Origin: an uncultured Agathobacter sp.
GTDB lineage: Bacteria; Bacillota; Clostridia; Lachnospirales; Lachnospiraceae
Length of the DNA stretch: 64,000 bases
Assembly: GCA_934359755.1 (NCBI GenBank)
Contig: CAKRLV010000001.1
Span: forward strand, 1-64,000
Direction: 5' to 3'
The stretch's first letter is position 1; each line of letters starts with the position of its first letter. The notes below the pieces were generated by a model, which was not told the DNA's origin, made no database searches, and saw only the letters and a program-made list of their open reading frames with translations. Shown piece after piece: positions 26,701-35,514 of the stretch. Both the position numbers and the translations under genes were made by a program.

Positions 26701-28542
26701 ATGAGGAAGAAATTAATTGTTTTGAGTTTAATGCTTATGTTTGTCTTAGGATGTACAAATGTAATATATGCCAGAGATAATACTTCGACTGTAAAAGTGG
26801 ATACTGATGGAAAGCTAATTACGGAGAATATTAATCTTGATGAATTTAAGAATGTTGCTCCCGGAGATTCAAGAGTCCAGAAAGTGGCTATTAAGAATGA
26901 ATCTGAAGATGAATATGATTATTATATAATAGAGGAGACAGTTAAGTCTTTAGAGGAAACAAATAAAGCAGCTGGTGGGGCATATAAGTTTGATATGCGT
27001 GTAGGAACCACTTTGGATGAATCAGTTTCTCTTCTTTCCAAAGAAGCGGGAGGATATAGTGCTGATGGTGTTGCAAGCGCAGATGGTCTTTCAGAGATTG
27101 ATGAGTTAGATGGATATACATATTTTACTGGATTGAAGAAAAACCAGAGCACTTATTTGTTTTTATGTTTAGATGTACTTGGACAGGGAAATGATAATTA
27201 TACTACTTCCTCTTCAACGGTTGACGGCAGCAATGGTCTTGGTTATACAAATGCGTTAGGCCAATTAAAGCTGACATTTAAGGTTAACTCTTCATCACAC
27301 CAGGGCGAAAGCAACAAAAAGGTAGTTACAAAGACAATTGAGAAAGTTAAAAAAGTAATCATTAAGAAATATGTAAAGACAGGCGATAGTATGAAGCTGT
27401 TTGTCTTTGGAGCAGTTTTATTAATTGGAATAGCAATGATTGTAATTGCATTTGTTAAAAATAAAAAATCTAAAAAGACAATAGGTCTCATTGTTGCTTT
27501 GACATGCATGTTGGCGGTTTTACCGATAAGTACAGTGAAAGCGGCATCAACAGTCACATTGACATTCAGGGCAGGACAGTCTGGTGAGTTTGATACAAGT
27601 CTTGCAGAAAGTATTTCTAATTCTAATGTCAAGGTGGCTAAGGACTATATTAAAATTACAGTCGCAAAGCCAGATAGTGGAGTCCTGACAGCTGGACAGA
27701 TTTTTGAATCAGGATTTGGAACGGCAGATATTGATAGTGTTTTTACCAGGATTACTCATCATGACAATGTGGCATTGCTTTCGGCGGCTGATTGGAAATA
27801 TGATTCAAGCAATCAGATTAAGCATAACAAAGAGTATGTGCTTAAGTATGGAGTGTTAGTTGATCCGGTAATGTATACAGTCAGATTTATGGATGTTTCA
27901 AGCTATGATGCAGCGACTGATACATACACACAAGAAATAGCAGCGCCGATAATTAATTATGGAAATGCTGGAGATAAGATAACAGTTAAATCAACATTGA
28001 TAGATAATTACGCTACGACAGAAAAAGAATATACTATTAATCTGTCAAAGAACGGAGATAATACACATTCGTTCTATTATGCATATACAGGTGTTGATGA
28101 TACAAATCAGACTGAAGTCACCTACGAGACAAGGTACAGATATCTTACAGATGAACAGGTTGTTGTAATAAACGATGCAAATAACAATGCTGAAAATCCG
28201 AATAATACTGGTAATCCAAACAATGCAGCAAATATGCCAAACGGCAATGATGCCAATGTACAGGATAATCAGAATAATCAGGATACCCCAAATGCGGGTG
28301 ATAATCTAGCCGGTGCAGAAGACAATCAGGAACGGAATATAATTGATAATAATGTTCCAAAGGCGGCAGATGGTACGGATGACGATATTAAGAACATCGA
28401 GGATGATAAAGTGCCGTCTAAAGATAAAGCAGATTCTTTTGATAAATTAAATGCTATTTTAATTTCTTGTATAGGAGTTGTGTTAGTTTCAATAATAGGA
28501 GTTACAGTTTTGATTATATATAGAAAGAAGAGACAGAGCTAG
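26701..28542 (+). CDS. two-part anchored surface protein with internal signal peptide
   Basis: A 613-aa protein. A signal peptide (1-24) is followed by extracellular domain A (about 25-205) with a Camelysin-like VAPGDSRVQKVAIKN stretch. Then come a sorting-like YVKTGDS (224-230), a transmembrane helix (232-252) and a Lys cluster. A second hydrophobic segment (260-279) follows and ends TVKAAS, like a signal-peptidase site. Domain B (about 282-490), an Asn/Asp-rich linker (about 495-580) and a final transmembrane helix with KKRQS complete it. It looks like two anchored proteins joined in frame. There is no Met or ribosome site at the junction. Confidence 0.75.
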   Translation: MRKKLIVLSLMLMFVLGCTNVIYARDNTSTVKVDTDGKLITENINLDEFKNVAPGDSRVQKVAIKNESEDEYDYYIIEETVKSLEETNKAAGGAYKFDMRVGTTLDESVSLLSKEAGGYSADGVASADGLSEIDELDGYTYFTGLKKNQSTYLFLCLDVLGQGNDNYTTSSSTVDGSNGLGYTNALGQLKLTFKVNSSSHQGESNKKVVTKTIEKVKKVIIKKYVKTGDSMKLFVFGAVLLIGIAMIVIAFVKNKKSKKTIGLIVALTCMLAVLPISTVKAASTVTLTFRAGQSGEFDTSLAESISNSNVKVAKDYIKITVAKPDSGVLTAGQIFESGFGTADIDSVFTRITHHDNVALLSAADWKYDSSNQIKHNKEYVLKYGVLVDPVMYTVRFMDVSSYDAATDTYTQEIAAPIINYGNAGDKITVKSTLIDNYATTEKEYTINLSKNGDNTHSFYYAYTGVDDTNQTEVTYETRYRYLTDEQVVVINDANNNAENPNNTGNPNNAANMPNGNDANVQDNQNNQDTPNAGDNLAGAEDNQERNIIDNNVPKAADGTDDDIKNIEDDKVPSKDKADSFDKLNAILISCIGVVLVSIIGVTVLIIYRKKRQS

Positions 28543-28563
28543 TATCTGTCTTTTCTTTTTTTA
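28531..28563 (+). terminator. intrinsic terminator of operon 1
   Basis: AGACAGA / TCTGTCT with a 7-nt loop spans the stop codon and is followed by TTTCTTTTTTT. Confidence 0.75.
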
Positions 28564-28642
28564 TGTTATGTTTTTTTATATGATGTCATGGTTATTAAAA
28601 TGTCTCTACGAGACAGGGAATGTAATCACTAAATGATTAACA

Positions 28643-28655
28643 CTATGGCGCATAG
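28643..28655. repeat. inverted repeat upstream of the SARP gene
   Basis: CTATG-GCG-CATAG, a perfect 5-bp palindrome, opens a locally GC-rich patch (28648-28690) in an otherwise AT-rich 249-bp gap. No GTGTGAC repeat occurs in this gap. A TATAAT-like box lies at 28758-28763, but no -35 is convincing. Confidence 0.35.
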
Positions 28656-28791
28656 CTTGACAGCGCGGCGTCGAGCTTGCGTCTGAACAGTAACTTTTAT
28701 TTTCCTTATAATAGTATGTTATGATAATTTTTTGTGGAATTAATTATACATTAATGATATAATATATAGGCATATTTAAAAGGAGGGGGAT

Positions 28792-29997
28792 ATGTTAACT
28801 GTAAATACATTGGGAACATTTCAGATGACAGACGGGGAACAGGTAATGGATGAGAAGAATCTTCATTCAGTTATGTTGTCTAAACTGTTATCGTATATTC
28901 TGTTATATAGGGAGAAGGAGCTATCGAATGAGGATATTGCTAAGGCTATATGGCAGGAAGAGGAGACGGAGAACCCATTAGGCGCGCTCAAGAATCTTAT
29001 GTATAGGTTGAGAAAGAACCTAAATAAATATTTCGGGGATGAGGAATTTATTGTTACAGTGCGTGGAGCATACCGGTGGAATAATAATGTTAAAGTTACA
29101 TTAGATATTGAACAATTCGAGACATTAATCGGTGAGGCCAAGCTTGAAAATGTATATGAAGAAGCTGTCATGAAGTATGAAGCAGCGATTGATTTGTATA
29201 ATGGAGACTTTTTATCCAGATTGACTGATTTGCATTGGATAGTTTCACTTAATACATATTATCATTCTACCTATTTATCAGCTGTTAAGGCTCTTGCAGA
29301 ATTATATATTAAGTTAGAAGAATATGATAAATTAGAGACTTTGTGTTCACGTGCTCTTCAATATGAGAACAGTGATGAACAATTATATTGTTATCAGATT
29401 GAAGCCAGAATGAGAAGTGGGAATATTTCTTCTGCATTAGATTCTTATGAAAAAGCAAGAAGCATTATGGAAAAAGAATTTGGCGTGAGAAGGACTACAA
29501 TTCTTAATAAGGTATATCAGGAATTATTGTCTATGAGTAAAGGACAGATTTCTTATAATATTCAGGAGATACACGAAGATATTGTGGAGGAAAATCCGCA
29601 GGGAGTATTTATGTGTGGTTATCCTGTTTTTAAGGAAATATATCATCTTGAAGCTCGAAAAGCAGCTAGAACAGGCGAACCTGAGAACTTGTTATTGCTC
29701 ACACTTGAGAACAGGAATAATGAGCCGATGGAACTTTCGGCATATCGTATCAAACAGACGATGCTTGCACTTGAGGAGATTCTGAAGGAATGTCTGAGAG
29801 TTGGTGATGTTGCAGCTAAGTACAGTGATTCACAGTTTATTATTTTATTGCCTACATGTACATATGATCTGGCATATACAGTAGCCAATAGAATTGTATC
29901 TAAATTATACAAAAAGGGTGAACACTATAAGACTGTACGTGTAATGTTTAATATAGAAGAGGTTTCATCTGCGGAAGATTTAGTTGAAAATCATTAA
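28792..29997 (+). CDS. SARP-type transcriptional regulator with degenerate GGDEF-like tail
   Basis: A 401-aa cytoplasmic protein. The N-terminal winged-helix DNA-binding domain (about 1-100, with AIWQEEETENPLGALKNLMY) is followed by a bacterial transcriptional activation (BTAD) TPR domain (about 104-248). The C-terminal part (about 285-400) resembles a GGDEF domain (CLRVGDVAAKY and ILLPTCTYDLAYTVANRI), but the active-site loop reads SDSQF (345-349). It probably activates the two operons beside it through the GTGTGAC repeats. AAAAGGAGGGGG precedes the ATG, and terminators on both sides make it a single-gene unit. Confidence 0.85.
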   Translation: MLTVNTLGTFQMTDGEQVMDEKNLHSVMLSKLLSYILLYREKELSNEDIAKAIWQEEETENPLGALKNLMYRLRKNLNKYFGDEEFIVTVRGAYRWNNNVKVTLDIEQFETLIGEAKLENVYEEAVMKYEAAIDLYNGDFLSRLTDLHWIVSLNTYYHSTYLSAVKALAELYIKLEEYDKLETLCSRALQYENSDEQLYCYQIEARMRSGNISSALDSYEKARSIMEKEFGVRRTTILNKVYQELLSMSKGQISYNIQEIHEDIVEENPQGVFMCGYPVFKEIYHLEARKAARTGEPENLLLLTLENRNNEPMELSAYRIKQTMLALEEILKECLRVGDVAAKYSDSQFIILLPTCTYDLAYTVANRIVSKLYKKGEHYKTVRVMFNIEEVSSAEDLVENH

Positions 29998-30018
29998 TAT
30001 ATAATTTTCTTAAACAAT

Positions 30019-30045
30019 AAACTGTCCAAAACGGGCAGTTTTTTT
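30019..30045 (+). terminator. intrinsic terminator of the SARP gene
   Basis: AAACTGTCC / GGGCAGTTT with a 5-nt loop runs into a T-run, 4 nt before the second GTGTGAC operator. Confidence 0.8.
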
Positions 30046-30049
30046 GTCT

Positions 30050-30083
30050 GTGTGACCGTTGTGTGACTGAAATCTGATATAGT
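30050..30083 (+). promoter_or_regulatory. SARP-type operator/promoter 2
   Basis: GTGTGAC at 30050-30056 and 30061-30067 (11-bp period), then exactly 10 bp to TATAGT at 30078-30083. Spacing is identical to operator 1 while the intervening bases differ, so the repeats themselves are conserved. Confidence 0.8.
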
Positions 30084-30136
30084 ATATAGAGGAGATAGTT
30101 TTGTAAATATATATCTGATTTCAAGGAGAAAGAAGA

Positions 30137-32914
30137 ATGAGAAAATTGAAGGTTTTAAAAAGATTATTAGCATTTGCATTAATTGTTTCGTGCATATTGT
30201 CTAGCAATGTCTTTACAGTATTTGCGCAGAACAGTAATACTGCGGAGGGTGATAGCCCAGCAGATGTAAATACATATTTTAAAGCTAATTTATTTGATTA
30301 TGATAGAGATGTCATGAATCAGATTACTGTAGACAAAGTGACAGCTGATCTTCAGGCTGCGATTGATAATGGGGAAATTGATGAAACAATTGCGGCAGAC
30401 AAAGAGGAGATTATAAAGAGATATCCTGGATTAATATTTATTGATTCTACTAGAATTGGAACTGCAGCTGCCAGATATACATATTTTGACACCGAACTTA
30501 ATAAGGTCGTATATGCTAGATTAAAAGCGACAGATTTTTATGATTATGGTTCATTGAAATTCAATAGAAATAATTCTGGAGTTCATAATAGTAATAGAAG
30601 ACCGGGAGTGTCTTATCAGGGATTAGTTGAGAGTGAACTTTCAAATGGATTACCACAATTTAAGGTATATGCCCCAGATTTATTCAATGAGAACGATAAT
30701 TCTAATAAACAGATATATAAGGATACAGATGTGCAGTTTCAGCTGACAGACGATGGATATTATCTGTTTGATAGTTGTATCAACAAATACCGACTTATAA
30801 ATGGAAAAGTTAAGGTTGTAGAGACTGATTTATCAAAGACAGGACAGGGCTATGGATATATTCCATTTGGTGAGGATGATTATCATTTCGGAATGGATCT
30901 TTCTGTCGATTTTATGATGCCAAGTGATGGCAAATATAATGGACGTGACTGTGAGTTTGAGTTTTCAGGTGATGATGATGTATTTGTATATATTGATGGT
31001 AAACTTGCAATTGAGTTAGGCGGAATGCATGGAAGAAGTGATGCTAAAATTAATTTTGCAAAACAGCAGGTTATATATACTAATGCGACAAATGACAATG
31101 GGCAGATTAAAGAAGCTGGAAGAACTGTATCGTTTGAATCATTAGGAATTAATACTAATGATGATAGTACGCATAATCTTAAAGTCTTCTATATTGAGCG
31201 AGGTGCCAGTGAATCTAACTGTAAAATCAAATTTAACATGCCTACAATCAATGATAACGAAGATATTGCAGGTGATTATGAATTCGAAAAGAAAGATAGT
31301 GTTACAGGGAATCCTATAGAAGGCGCAGAATTTACTTTATATGAAGATTCATCTTTATCATGTCCGATAAAGACAGTACAGTCTGATGAAAATGGTAAAG
31401 TTAAATTTGAAAATCTTAAAACCGGTGAGTATTATATGAAAGAAACAAAGGTGCCATCCGGATATAAGAGTAGTACTGTTAAGACATATAGGCTTACTGT
31501 TGCAGGAAATTCAGCAGAGGAGTTAGTATTTTCGCTTGTTGATACAGCTACAAATCAGACAGTTGACAATAGTGTTATTTACAATGTCCCAAATGATAAG
31601 CATATTGATATTGACAAGAAAGCTACATTAGTTGATTGGAATCAGAGAATATATGAGATTACTTTAAAAGCCGATGCGTATATTCCATCGTTAGAAGACG
31701 AGAGTTTATCTACTGATGCAAATGCAAGATCTAATCAGACACTTTCAGGAAAAGTTATTGATATCATAGATAATAGATTTGAACTCACAGAAGAAAGCAG
31801 ATCATTTTTGATATCTGATGGAGCTGTAATTACTAATAATCAAGATGGAACTACCACTGTGATGTGGGAAGTGGATTCTTTATTAGGCTGGGAACGCAAA
31901 TTTAATATAAAAGCGAAAGATAATTATGTTGGCGGTAATAACATTTCTACAAACGATCCAGCGTCAAGGGTTATAATAGAGAGTGACTCTGGTGAGGAAG
32001 AACATGCATTTCCTGAACCGAAAGTTAATGTTAGAATTAATATTTCCGCTGGAGAGACTGAAGATACGATATTCCTTGGTCAATCCTTAGAGGGATATTT
32101 TACACAGCAACAATTAGCAGCACTTTATGATGATTCTGAAAGGGATGCCAGAGATGTATGCATACAGTATAAATGGAAAGAAGCAGAGGGTGGAGTACTT
32201 GTAGATAAGCTTGGTTCACTGGAACAGTTTGGAGAGTATATCAGAAGTCTTTCACCAGAGACAAACACAACTTATTTTCTTCAGGTGTATGCAGCTCCAA
32301 ATGTTTCGGATGACTCACAGGCAGCATTAAGAGCAGCGGCAGCAATGAACAGGAATGAGGATGATACAGTATTTACAGCATCTATGCAGAGTTCGGATGA
32401 TACTGGCAAGAAGTTTGTAAGGGTTACAGGAATCTATCATGTTTATATTGTTGATGGTAAGATTACAGTGAATAAGACTTATGATCATAATTTTCTTACT
32501 GGGTTAATATATTCCCAGGATGATATTGATGCAATTGAAGCAAGACAGACCGCAGTATTTACGGTATATAGATATGCGGAAGATGTATCGGTAGAAGAGA
32601 TTGCAGATGGAAGTGCAAGTCCGATAGAATCATATGACATTACCATAACTGGTGATGGAACGCAGACAATCACAGGACTTAGGGCTGGTATGTATAAGGT
32701 TGTTGAGAATACTAAATGGACATGGAAATATAATGCAAGTCTACATGAAGCTAATGACAATACGACAGATGGAATTTTCTATATTGGAAAAGAGTCTCCG
32801 AGTGCATCGGTCGTAGATTCAGAAGTTGTCTCGTTTGAAAATAATATTGACAGTGAGATGAGTAAGATATATTCAGATACTACAAATATTCTTAATATAT
32901 TTTTAGGTGAGTAG
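30137..32914 (+). CDS. fibro-slime / Cna_B large secreted surface protein
   Basis: A 925-aa secreted protein with a signal peptide (about 1-31, ending VFAQ). A fibro-slime/PA14-like region (about 130-370) includes CEFEFSGDDDVFVYIDGKLA and LGGMHG. A Cna_B/SpaA repeat (about 385-465) contains GNPIEGAEFTLYE and LKTGEYYMKETKVPSGY. A second Cna_B-like domain sits near the C-terminus (about 775-905). There is no LPXTG motif or terminal membrane helix; the end reads TTNILNIFLGE. It is probably the main adhesin or matrix component of the locus. AAGGAGAAAG precedes the ATG, and SipW starts 3 nt after its stop. Confidence 0.82.
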   Translation: MRKLKVLKRLLAFALIVSCILSSNVFTVFAQNSNTAEGDSPADVNTYFKANLFDYDRDVMNQITVDKVTADLQAAIDNGEIDETIAADKEEIIKRYPGLIFIDSTRIGTAAARYTYFDTELNKVVYARLKATDFYDYGSLKFNRNNSGVHNSNRRPGVSYQGLVESELSNGLPQFKVYAPDLFNENDNSNKQIYKDTDVQFQLTDDGYYLFDSCINKYRLINGKVKVVETDLSKTGQGYGYIPFGEDDYHFGMDLSVDFMMPSDGKYNGRDCEFEFSGDDDVFVYIDGKLAIELGGMHGRSDAKINFAKQQVIYTNATNDNGQIKEAGRTVSFESLGINTNDDSTHNLKVFYIERGASESNCKIKFNMPTINDNEDIAGDYEFEKKDSVTGNPIEGAEFTLYEDSSLSCPIKTVQSDENGKVKFENLKTGEYYMKETKVPSGYKSSTVKTYRLTVAGNSAEELVFSLVDTATNQTVDNSVIYNVPNDKHIDIDKKATLVDWNQRIYEITLKADAYIPSLEDESLSTDANARSNQTLSGKVIDIIDNRFELTEESRSFLISDGAVITNNQDGTTTVMWEVDSLLGWERKFNIKAKDNYVGGNNISTNDPASRVIIESDSGEEEHAFPEPKVNVRINISAGETEDTIFLGQSLEGYFTQQQLAALYDDSERDARDVCIQYKWKEAEGGVLVDKLGSLEQFGEYIRSLSPETNTTYFLQVYAAPNVSDDSQAALRAAAAMNRNEDDTVFTASMQSSDDTGKKFVRVTGIYHVYIVDGKITVNKTYDHNFLTGLIYSQDDIDAIEARQTAVFTVYRYAEDVSVEEIADGSASPIESYDITITGDGTQTITGLRAGMYKVVENTKWTWKYNASLHEANDNTTDGIFYIGKESPSASVVDSEVVSFENNIDSEMSKIYSDTTNILNIFLGE

Positions 32915-32917
32915 TAA

Positions 32918-33430
32918 ATGGCTAGACATATTTGGAATTTTATTACAACTTTAATTTTAATAATTATGTTGCTGGTTGCTTCGGTTTTATATATTCCTAA
33001 ATTTTTTGGAATCTGTCCACTTATTGTATTGAGCGGAAGTATGGAACCAGTTTATGAGAAAGGGTCTTTATTATATGTAAATGAGCATAGAACTGATGAT
33101 ATTGAGGTTGGAGATGCAATTACATTTTATATAGACGAAGATACACTAGTCACACACAGGGTTGTTGAAGTCGATGAAAATGCCAGGACATTTACGACAA
33201 AAGGCGATGCGAATGATGTTAATGATGGTAATCCTGTTAGTTTTGACAATGTACTGGGAACACCTGTTTTGAATATTCCAAAGATGGGGATAATTGCAGA
33301 TTATCTTAGTCATAGATCTGGTAAAATAATTTATGTAACTGTGATCATTGTAGTAACCATTCTTATGTTTATGGGTGATATAATATGGTCAAATGATAAT
33401 AATAAGGAGAATAAAGATGAAAATATTTAA
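32918..33430 (+). CDS. sipW: SipW-type signal peptidase
   Basis: A 170-aa membrane protein with N-terminal (about 10-27) and C-terminal (about 137-156) transmembrane helices. The nucleophile Ser41 lies in LSGSMEP and the general base is His80 in LVTHRVVEV, the ER-type Ser/His dyad that defines SipW instead of Ser/Lys. GDANDVNDGNPV matches the family substrate-side motif. In Bacillus, SipW cleaves TasA and TapA; here four TasA/CalY-like proteins surround it. It overlaps the next subunit gene by 14 nt. Confidence 0.92.
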   Translation: MARHIWNFITTLILIIMLLVASVLYIPKFFGICPLIVLSGSMEPVYEKGSLLYVNEHRTDDIEVGDAITFYIDEDTLVTHRVVEVDENARTFTTKGDANDVNDGNPVSFDNVLGTPVLNIPKMGIIADYLSHRSGKIIYVTVIIVVTILMFMGDIIWSNDNNKENKDENI

Positions 33431-34049
33431 GGGTGGTAAAGTCAAGTTTACAATTCTTGCCATAGTTGCAGTTGTTCTTGTATCTGTAGGTGGCACATTT
33501 GCATATGTAGGATTTAAGACTGATTCTATTATAAATATTTTTAAGCATGGAGTAGTTAATATTACCACAGATGAGGATTTTGGTGGTGGAGAAATTTCAA
33601 GAACACCAACTGCAAAGAAAGTAAGAATCAAGAATGACAGTTTAAATGGTAAATTGAATGTAGTACCTGTATACATAAGGGTTTCTCTTGTCAGTACATG
33701 GAAAAATGATGATGGAACAGTGGCAGCGATTAATGCAGATGATTTAATAGATTATAAGTTAAATCTTAACGATTCAAGTACAACAGAATTTGTAAAGAAT
33801 GCAAATGTAGATGGCAAATGGGTTCTTGGAAATGATGGATTTTACTATTTTACGGGTGTTGTAGATGCTGATAAATATACAGATTACCTGCTTGAAACTG
33901 TTGCATTAAAAGATGGTGCTACAACTCCGGAAAATGGTCATTTAGAAGTAAATGTTCTTGCTGATGCAGTTCAGGCCGATATGGCAAAAGTAAATCAGGC
34001 ATGGAACACACCAAAGGATACAAATGGAAATCAGATATATGCAGAATAA
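33417..34049 (+). CDS. TasA/CalY-like secreted subunit 2
   Basis: A 210-aa secreted protein. The signal peptide (about 1-30, ending SVGGTFAY) is followed by the IINIFKHG stretch typical of camelysin-like proteins. The body contains KWVLGNDGFYYFTG, almost identical to subunit 4, and the C-terminal ADAVQAD motif. It probably assembles into an extracellular fibre or associates with the cell wall after SipW cleavage. The ATG at 33417 has AAGGAGAAT upstream and lies inside the sipW gene, indicating coupling. Confidence 0.85.
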   Translation: MKIFKGGKVKFTILAIVAVVLVSVGGTFAYVGFKTDSIINIFKHGVVNITTDEDFGGGEISRTPTAKKVRIKNDSLNGKLNVVPVYIRVSLVSTWKNDDGTVAAINADDLIDYKLNLNDSSTTEFVKNANVDGKWVLGNDGFYYFTGVVDADKYTDYLLETVALKDGATTPENGHLEVNVLADAVQADMAKVNQAWNTPKDTNGNQIYAE

Positions 34050-34082
34050 TATTATATTGTTATTTAATCGAGGAGCGAAATG

Positions 34083-34883
34083 ATGAAAAAGAAAAAAATC
34101 GCATTAACAATATGTGCAGTTGCAATAACAGGAGTTCTTGCTGTTGGAGGTTCACTAGCATATTTTACAGATCAGACACAACAAGTTAAAAATGTCTTTA
34201 CCACAAATGATAAAGAATTAAAGGGAAGAATAGTTGAATCGTTTGATGAAAAAAAAGCAGAATCCTTTTTGCCAGGAGATGTTGTTTATAAAGTGCCTAC
34301 ACTTACAAATGATGAGAATTCTATCGACGCTTGGGCGGCAATTAAGGTGGATATTCAGATAGATGGCAGAAATGTATCATACAATGATTTTAAGAATAAT
34401 TACGCGCTTATATCGTATATGTCCAACGCTGGTTTCAATCTTAATGATTTTGAGTTGATTCAGGGAGAATATGAGAATACTGATTCATTAGTATTTATCT
34501 ACAAAAATGTTCTTTCTTCAGGAAGTTCGACAGCAGCTTTATTTGATAATGTATCAGTGAATGCTGGTGTTAAAACGGTTGTAAGTTCTAAATATAAGAC
34601 GGAGAATGTCTATCGAGAGGTTGAGAGTGGTACGTCAGATGCTGTGCAGCTTGATGATGGTAAATGGTATGTAAAGGTGGATTCTGGTCGAGAGATTTAT
34701 GATAGCAGCACAACATATTACATTAAAAATAGTTCTGGAAATATGGAAGCTGTAGATGTAAATTATGAATTGCCTAAGTTTGAGGTAAAAGTACAAGGAT
34801 ATATGATACAGGCTGATAACGTTGATTATGCTACAGCCAAGAGTGAATTGATTGCATTAATTGAAAATAATGCTAATAATTAA
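34083..34883 (+). CDS. TasA/CalY-like secreted subunit 3
   Basis: A 266-aa secreted protein. The signal peptide ends VGGSLAYFTDQT, the classic SipW-substrate motif, and is followed by VKNVFTTNDKELKGRIVESF. The body contains FLPGDVVYKVPTL (the PGD motif) and ends with the YMIQAD motif. It is longer than subunits 2 and 4, with an insertion of about 60 residues near the middle (around 165-225). AGGAG is 7 nt before the ATG at 34083; the ATG at 34080 is closer than usual. Confidence 0.85.
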   Translation: MKKKKIALTICAVAITGVLAVGGSLAYFTDQTQQVKNVFTTNDKELKGRIVESFDEKKAESFLPGDVVYKVPTLTNDENSIDAWAAIKVDIQIDGRNVSYNDFKNNYALISYMSNAGFNLNDFELIQGEYENTDSLVFIYKNVLSSGSSTAALFDNVSVNAGVKTVVSSKYKTENVYREVESGTSDAVQLDDGKWYVKVDSGREIYDSSTTYYIKNSSGNMEAVDVNYELPKFEVKVQGYMIQADNVDYATAKSELIALIENNANN

Positions 34884-34898
34884 AGTGGAGAAAAGGTT

Positions 34899-35513
34899 AT
34901 GAAGAATAAGAAAATTATAATTGCATTAGCTTCAGTTGCGATAGTTGCGGTAATCGCAATTGGTGGTACATTAGCTTATTTTACAGATTCAGATATTGTT
35001 GATGATTCACTGAATGCAGGAAAAGTTAAGATATCTATTACTGAGAAGACTGCTGATACAAGTGCGGTAGTTGTAAAAGATGGTAATGATGTAGTGACAG
35101 GGATTGAGTATTCAGGCATTATGCCAGGAGACACATTAAGTAAAGAACCTGTAGTTGTAATAGCGGATGATTCTCAGAAGGCATATATCAGAGCGAAGAT
35201 AGAAATTAATGGTGTCAATGGAGATTTTTCAGAAACAGATGGTCTTTCAGATTACTTAAGCCAGGTGACGTATAATACATCGCAGTGTAATTGGGTTCTT
35301 GGTAATGATGGATACTATTATTATCAGAATGTGGCAGATCCAGCAAACAATAATAATATATCTGTTTTTACTGAGACTTATATACCAACTTCGTGGGGGG
35401 CAGAAATAAGAAACAAATCGTTTGAGGTAAAGATTTATGCCGAGGCAATTCAGTCTGATTATTTTACTCCTGTTAGAGATTCTAATAATAATATAATTGG
35501 ATGGAATAATTAA
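34899..35513 (+). CDS. TasA/CalY-like secreted subunit 4
   Basis: A 204-aa secreted protein. The signal peptide ends AIGGTLAYFTDSD, a textbook SipW substrate. Body motifs are SGIMPGDTLSKEPVVV, NWVLGNDGYYYYQNV and AEAIQSD. It shares these with subunits 2 and 3, so the three genes are paralogues in tandem. AGTGGAGAAAAGG precedes the ATG. Its stop lies 1 nt before the ATG of the SipW-sortase gene. Confidence 0.87.
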   Translation: MKNKKIIIALASVAIVAVIAIGGTLAYFTDSDIVDDSLNAGKVKISITEKTADTSAVVVKDGNDVVTGIEYSGIMPGDTLSKEPVVVIADDSQKAYIRAKIEINGVNGDFSETDGLSDYLSQVTYNTSQCNWVLGNDGYYYYQNVADPANNNNISVFTETYIPTSWGAEIRNKSFEVKIYAEAIQSDYFTPVRDSNNNIIGWNN

Positions 35514-35514
35514 A

